Shown one piece after another: positions 60,280 to 64,000 of a stretch of 64,000 bases of DNA. A model generated the notes under the pieces. That model saw only the letters and a list, made by a program, of their open reading frames with translations, did no database searches and was not told the origin of the DNA. Each line of letters begins with the position of its first letter. Positions within the stretch are counted from its first letter, which is position 1. The stretch comes from Chryseobacterium shigense. GTDB taxonomy: Bacteria > Bacteroidota > Bacteroidia > Flavobacteriales > Weeksellaceae. The position numbers and the translations under genes are program-made. The stretch spans positions 1 through 64,000 of the forward strand of contig NZ_FTNY01000009.1 in NCBI RefSeq assembly GCF_900156575.1, read 5' to 3'.

Positions 60280-60666
60280 TCATATCCACTTCTCAATGAG
60301 GTGCAGCCACAATGCCCTATCCTGATGAATCACAAAGACTGCTGAAGATCGGCGGTGCGTTACCGAATCGCCTGTGGTCTGAATCTCAACATAGGAGGCA
60401 AGTCCATGACTTTCTGTAGATTGAACCTCTATATTGTCAAGAACAATACTTCGGTCGGGAAATTGACCATAAGCTCCCGGGAGCCATTCTGAAAATGCAG
60501 CTAACGTAATTGTATTATTGTTACCGCTGATCATTTTAAAATCTGAATTAAAACCAGACAGAAGCTTTTTATAAAGACTGTCCTGATCTTCTTTTCCCCG
60601 AAACCAGGCTTCGATATCTTTGTGAAATTCCTTAATTTCTTGAATGATTTTTTCGTCGTTATTCAT
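60280..60666 (-). CDS. DUF4440/SnoaL-like (NTF2-fold) protein
   Basis: The 128-residue protein resembles the NTF2-like DUF4440 family: an N-terminal helix (IIQEIKEFHKDIEAWFRG), a strand with SDFKMISGN, VLDNIEVQ and a final SAVFVIHQDRALWLHLIEKWI. These fold into a cone and are found in enzymes, scaffold subunits and stress proteins. Its role cannot be predicted. It lies 42 bp downstream of the MFS gene on the same strand and may be co-transcribed. Confidence 0.75.
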   Translation of the reverse strand: MNNDEKIIQEIKEFHKDIEAWFRGKEDQDSLYKKLLSGFNSDFKMISGNNNTITLAAFSEWLPGAYGQFPDRSIVLDNIEVQSTESHGLASYVEIQTTGDSVTHRRSSAVFVIHQDRALWLHLIEKWI

Positions 60667-60708
60667 AGGTTTAAATATATAATGTTTTGATTGAATGAGT
60701 AGTGAAAT

Positions 60709-62088
60709 TTAGTTTTTGTTGTATTTCACCAGTTTTTTATTGATAAAGATTCCGGCGATCTGAGCCGCTGCTATTAAGAAAACGGCCAGAGCAAAAGCTT
60801 TTGGAAACCCAATCATTGATAAAGTACTGAAAAATACAGTTCCGATAATCGTACCCCCGGTTACACTGCCTATTTGTATACTGATGCTGATCAGACCTGA
60901 GGCCTGGCCTGCTTTTTCTTTATCAATCAGGCCAATTGTTTTCCGCATCATCACGGGCATGATCACCCCATGACCCAATCCTGCCAAAAACAAACTGATA
61001 TTCAGGAGTATTGAAGGCTTTTCATCAAGAAAAATGAATAATGAAGTAAGGGTGAATCCAATGATCAAAAGACTCAAACCTATAGAGATCAGAATAGATG
61101 AAGACAGCTTTATCCTTGAAACAAGCAGCGGTCCGAGAAAAAAGGCGAGTCCGTACGGAATAATAGCAAGACCTGTTTCTACCGGATTCCAGTGCAAAAA
61201 CTGCTGCAGATAGTAAGGATAACAGATAAACAGTCCCGATGTAAAATTATAAAAGAAGAAGATGATAAGGCATAGAACAAAGGGAGGCTGCTGCAAAAGA
61301 CCGGGATCTATCAGTATCGGCTTGTTTTTTTCAAGTGATTGAACTTCATATCTGTAAAATACGATCAATAATAAAATCCCTGCGAAGAGGACCGCAAAAA
61401 TCCACCAGGCCCAATCGTATTTTCTTCCAAAAATAATGGGGCAAATGATCATCAGCAATGAAGTGATGAGCAGTAACGCCCCTGTAAAATCAATATTTTG
61501 TTTTTGTTCCTCCCGGTTATTGTCCATGGTAAAATGAATACCAACGATACAGAGCAGGGTAACAGGGACATTCACCAGAAATACCAGTTCCCAGGAAAAG
61601 TTTGTCCAATGAAGATTGAGCAGAAATCCACCCAGCAATTGTCCCGCCACGGAAGCCAGACCGAAAACAGAACTGAATATACTGACGGCTTTCGGTTGCT
61701 CGCTGCTGTTAAACAATACCCTGACAGATGCCAGAACCTGAGGAGCCAGAAAAGAAGCACCAATTCCCTGAAACAGCCGGGCAACGATAAGAAAGTTAAT
61801 ATCCGGAGAAAGAGCACAGGCAACCGAGGACAATAAAAAGAGATACAATCCGGCGGTAAATATTCTCTTCCGCCCATAAAGATCTCCTAAACGGCCTCCA
61901 CAGACCACAAGTGCTGCATAAGTAAGTCCGTAAATCGCAACCACCATCTGGAGCTGATGATCACTTGCATTGAAAGCCTTTTTAAGGGAAGGAAGCGCCA
62001 TGTTGACAATAAAATAATCCAGTGGGGAAAGAAAAGCTCCGGCAGTAAGATAACCAAGAGCCTGCCATCGTTTAGGATAAATGTTCAT
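60709..62088 (-). CDS. MFS transporter, DHA2-like drug/metabolite exporter
   Basis: The 459-residue protein has about 14 hydrophobic segments, as in the DHA2 drug:H+ antiporter branch. Motif A of the major facilitator superfamily is present near the start (GGRLGDLYGRKRIF, about 59-72) and motif C-like GASFLAPQVLASVRV follows. The substrate is not predictable. It is divergent from an AraC regulator with only 41 bp before that gene's upstream-most codon, and both promoters share ATTGTAC direct repeats, so it is probably controlled by that regulator. Confidence 0.92.
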   Translation of the reverse strand: MNIYPKRWQALGYLTAGAFLSPLDYFIVNMALPSLKKAFNASDHQLQMVVAIYGLTYAALVVCGGRLGDLYGRKRIFTAGLYLFLLSSVACALSPDINFLIVARLFQGIGASFLAPQVLASVRVLFNSSEQPKAVSIFSSVFGLASVAGQLLGGFLLNLHWTNFSWELVFLVNVPVTLLCIVGIHFTMDNNREEQKQNIDFTGALLLITSLLMIICPIIFGRKYDWAWWIFAVLFAGILLLIVFYRYEVQSLEKNKPILIDPGLLQQPPFVLCLIIFFFYNFTSGLFICYPYYLQQFLHWNPVETGLAIIPYGLAFFLGPLLVSRIKLSSSILISIGLSLLIIGFTLTSLFIFLDEKPSILLNISLFLAGLGHGVIMPVMMRKTIGLIDKEKAGQASGLISISIQIGSVTGGTIIGTVFFSTLSMIGFPKAFALAVFLIAAAQIAGIFINKKLVKYNKN

Positions 62089-62099
62089 GTTTTTTTTTG

Positions 62100-62107
62100 C
62101 AAAATTA
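62100..62107 (-). promoter_or_regulatory. -7 box of the MFS transporter gene
   Basis: On the minus strand TAATTTTG (62107-62100) matches the -7 consensus, 12 bp before the ATG at 62088. A weak TTTT lies at the -33 distance, within the ATTGTAC repeat region. Confidence 0.55.
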
Positions 62108-62114
62108 ACCGTTT

Positions 62115-62135
62115 ATTGTACCTGTAAAATTGTAC
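62115..62135. promoter_or_regulatory. ATTGTAC direct repeats, probable AraC binding sites
   Basis: ATTGTAC occurs at 62115-62121 and 62129-62135, 14 bp apart, between the divergent MFS and AraC genes. The second copy overlaps the -7 box TACTTTTG (62133-62140) of the AraC gene. A longer version ATTGTACCTG also occurs at 63093-63102 before the MarR gene. Confidence 0.55.
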
Positions 62136-62162
62136 TTTTGGAGGAAAAATAAGTACCGAAAC

Positions 62163-63026
62163 ATGAAGTTGTTACCCGTTGAGCGTATTGTTGTAAAGGA
62201 AATCAAGCTTGATAAAGAGGAAATTGATCTTAAAACCAAAACCTTTCTTTCACTCGTTTATGTTATGAATGGGCATGGAACGCTTACCTATGATGAACGG
62301 ACCATTACTTTTAAAGAATCTAAGCTTTTTATCATTCCCCAAAATCAGCTGTATCAATTTAAAAGTGAGAATGCAGAATTGGTTGTCATACAATGCCCCA
62401 TCGAATTTATTGATAAAATAAGGCTGGAAGCCGACCGCATAGAAAGTTGCGAAAACCTCCACAAACTGCAGTACATCAGCAATAATTACCATGCACGGGC
62501 CGGATGTGTTTTCCGAAATAAAGAGGATGAACGGTTTGCAGAGGTCCTTATTGTACAGATTGCAAGGGAGTATAAAAATAAAACGGAGGATTATCTGATC
62601 ATCCGAAACTGTATTTCTATTCTATTGAATCTTATGGCCAGAAATATCATTGAAAGTGAAACTTCCGATCTGCAACAAAACAGAAAGGCTTTCTCTGTCA
62701 TGAAGATCATCACCTATATACAGGAACATATAAAAGATAAAGAAAAGACCAGAATTCATGCAATAGCAGACCATTTCGGGATTTCCAGAAATTATTTCGG
62801 GGAATATTTCAAGCAGCATACAGGCATTTCTTACCAGGATTATCTTCTGGACTACCGTCTGAAACTGGTGGAAACTTATCTGAAATACAGCAGTGTCCGG
62901 CTCAGTGAAATCGCATATGAGCTTCAGTTCAGTGACGAAAGCCATCTGTCTAAGCTTTTTAAGAAATACAGAAACATGACACCTAAAGAATATAGGAGGA
63001 ATGCTTTAAATAAATTAAATTCTTAA
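62163..63026 (+). CDS. AraC family transcriptional regulator
   Basis: The ATG at 62163 is chosen; the frame is open farther upstream but crosses the promoter. The 287-residue protein has a cupin-like N-terminal sensing domain (about 15-150, LTYDERTITFKESKLFIIP) and a C-terminal helix-turn-helix pair (about 185-283; IHAIADHFGISRNYFGEYFKQHTG, then LSEIAYELQFSDESHLSKLFKKY). It is divergent from the MFS transporter, the classical arrangement of a local activator and an exporter. The ATTGTAC repeats are the suggested binding sites. Confidence 0.92.
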   Translation: MKLLPVERIVVKEIKLDKEEIDLKTKTFLSLVYVMNGHGTLTYDERTITFKESKLFIIPQNQLYQFKSENAELVVIQCPIEFIDKIRLEADRIESCENLHKLQYISNNYHARAGCVFRNKEDERFAEVLIVQIAREYKNKTEDYLIIRNCISILLNLMARNIIESETSDLQQNRKAFSVMKIITYIQEHIKDKEKTRIHAIADHFGISRNYFGEYFKQHTGISYQDYLLDYRLKLVETYLKYSSVRLSEIAYELQFSDESHLSKLFKKYRNMTPKEYRRNALNKLNS

Positions 63027-63140
63027 AATTTTACGGCCTGATTTCAATATTAAGTAAGGATAGAGTTTATTCGTCAGACTTTTTCAACTTCGATTGTACC
63101 TGAATAAATTAATCAAAATTTTTTTTAAAATAAATATAAT

Positions 63141-63168
63141 GTTAACTATATAGTTGACTTTATATTTG
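63141..63168 (+). promoter_or_regulatory. MarR-type palindrome plus -7 box
   Basis: GTTAACTATATAGTTGAC (63141-63158) is a near-perfect palindrome (one mismatched pair of nine). A -7 box TATATTTG (63161-63168) follows at once, so the palindrome covers the -33 to -10 region of the MarR gene promoter, as expected for autoregulation. Confidence 0.65.
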
Positions 63169-63194
63169 TAAGTTTGGCATTAAATAAGTAGGAA

Positions 63195-63689
63195 ATGAAT
63201 CAGGATTTTATTAGAGAATTGGGATATAAAGCATTGGACAGCAGGTTGAAGAGAATAAGCGACCGGATGTCTCATGATGTGAGGAAATTTTACAAAGAAA
63301 TCAATATTGATATAGAGCCCAACTGGTATCTTGTTTTTATGCTGCTTCAAAAAAATAAAGAAATGGCGATTGTAGATATTGCAGAGCCTTTGGGATATTC
63401 CCATCCTTCGGTCGTCGCGATGGTAAAAAAAATGGCGGATAAAGAGTATCTGGTAATTAAAAAACACAGCACAGACAAGCGGAAACAGATGGTCTCACTT
63501 ACAGAAAAGGCAGTCAAAATGCTTCCGCAGCTGGAGCAGGTCTGGGACAGTTGTGAGAAAGCCATTTTGCAGGTTCTTTCCGATGATCTGGGAATTCTGA
63601 CTTATCTGGACAGTATAGATACCCGATTGAAAGACGACTCTTTTCATGACAGATTTAAAAAAGAATACTTAAAAACAAAAATTGTATGA
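63195..63689 (+). CDS. MarR family transcriptional regulator
   Basis: The 164-residue protein has a winged helix-turn-helix (about 55-115; MAIVDIAEPLGYSHPSVVAMVKKM with a DKEYLVIKKHSTDKRKQMVSLTEKA wing) and N- and C-terminal dimer helices. MarR regulators are released from DNA by small phenolic or oxidising ligands. A palindrome in front of the gene is the likely autoregulatory site. Its stop overlaps the next start in an ATGA, so the secreted protein gene is translationally coupled to it. Confidence 0.93.
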   Translation: MNQDFIRELGYKALDSRLKRISDRMSHDVRKFYKEINIDIEPNWYLVFMLLQKNKEMAIVDIAEPLGYSHPSVVAMVKKMADKEYLVIKKHSTDKRKQMVSLTEKAVKMLPQLEQVWDSCEKAILQVLSDDLGILTYLDSIDTRLKDDSFHDRFKKEYLKTKIV

Positions 63690-64000
63690 GAACACTTATT
63701 TTTATTGTAGCTTTTCTTATCTCATGGGCCACAGTTTCTGCGGCAGAGACTAAAATCATGATCAGGGCAAAAGCAAGAGATGCAAAGTTCATAGGAAGTT
63801 CTTTGGGAGGAGCCCATATAATTGTCCGAAACAAAATAAACCGACAGATTTTAGCAGAAGGAAACACGACCGGAAGTACAGGAAATACAGATTTGATCAT
63901 GAAAGGAACTAAAACAAGGACAACTTCTATCACGGATCAACAAACAGCAGGCTTTCTGGCATCAATAGATATTGCTGAGCCCACATTGGTAAACATAGAA
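63686..64000 (+). CDS. Secreted hypothetical protein, N-terminal part (3' end outside window)
   Basis: The ATG at 63686 overlaps the MarR stop (ATGA), a common sign of coupled translation. The 105 visible residues start with a signal peptide (MRTLIFIVAFLISWATVSA, predicted cut before AETK) and continue as a soluble beta-rich segment (KIMIRAKARDAKFIGSSLGG, IIVRNKINRQILAEGNTTG) with repeated small polar residues. The layout resembles transthyretin- or carboxypeptidase-regulatory-like domains, but the family is not recognised. The gene runs off the window end at 64000. Confidence 0.7.
   Translation, partial: MRTLIFIVAFLISWATVSAAETKIMIRAKARDAKFIGSSLGGAHIIVRNKINRQILAEGNTTGSTGNTDLIMKGTKTRTTSITDQQTAGFLASIDIAEPTLVNIE

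Overview
The window looks like a chromosomal segment of a Chryseobacterium-like member of the Flavobacteriia (Bacteroidota). The signs are SusC/SusD outer-membrane pairs, a GLPGLI protein, DUF2723, DUF2480, DUF3817 and DUF4280 families, lipoproteins with Bacteroidota-style export signals, A+T-rich DNA, and many upstream regions carrying the Bacteroidota -7 box TAnnTTTG instead of a sigma-70 -10 box. No rRNA, complete tRNA, CRISPR array, phage or insertion-sequence transposase was found.

Layout. 1-2011 is the end of a type VI secretion cargo cluster: a VgrG-like C-terminus, a Tae4 amidase effector, its Tai4 immunity lipoprotein-sized periplasmic partner, and a PAAR-like DUF4280 tip. 2259-7210 is mixed accessory DNA: a P-loop ATPase, a GLPGLI protein, gene debris beside a tRNA 3'-end-like fragment, a MACPF lipoprotein with three C-terminal repeats, a DUF3817 membrane protein and a 930-bp gene-free stretch with a candidate small RNA and one copy of a 177-bp inverted-repeat element. 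7211-16999 is a coherent locus: LytS-type histidine kinase, secreted zinc metalloprotease, SusC, SusD and LytTR response regulator. 17132-23106 holds an oxidoreductase, an S41 protease, a beta-lactamase-fold hydrolase, two unknown proteins and a decayed flavin monooxygenase fragment.

23336-30616 is a six-gene chemosensory-like phosphorelay: two hybrid kinases, two single-domain receivers, CheR and CheB, with no methyl-accepting receptor, CheA or CheW in the window. 30694-44376 is largely housekeeping and unknowns: Mug glycosylase, dihaem peroxidase, an SDR lacking its catalytic Tyr/Lys, a second copy of the inverted-repeat element, WGR-DUF4240, an XRE-membrane fusion, a retropepsin-like protein, a large DUF2723 membrane protein, a GNAT enzyme and two tandem TPR-TM-HTH regulators. 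A 1-kb gene-free stretch with three terminators follows.

45375-56600 is a series of small redox and regulatory genes: glyoxalase-fold protein, aldo-keto reductase with AraC regulator, a frameshifted lipoprotein, a Tet(X)-like monooxygenase with AraC regulator, a luciferase-like flavoprotein, an MBL-fold hydrolase, two NAD(P)-dependent dehydrogenases and a Crp/Fnr regulator.

56763-60164 is the most interesting unit: a SufR-like iron-sulfur sensor gene divergent from superoxide dismutase, DUF2480, FMN reductase and [2Fe-2S] ferredoxin, followed by a 4Fe-4S ferredoxin. A perfect inverted repeat containing CAAC-N6-GTTG, the published cyanobacterial SufR box, overlaps the -33 element of the dismutase promoter. 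The window ends with an MFS transporter divergent from an AraC regulator and a MarR regulator overlapping the start of a secreted protein cut by the window edge. All calls are from reading the sequence; no database search was run.
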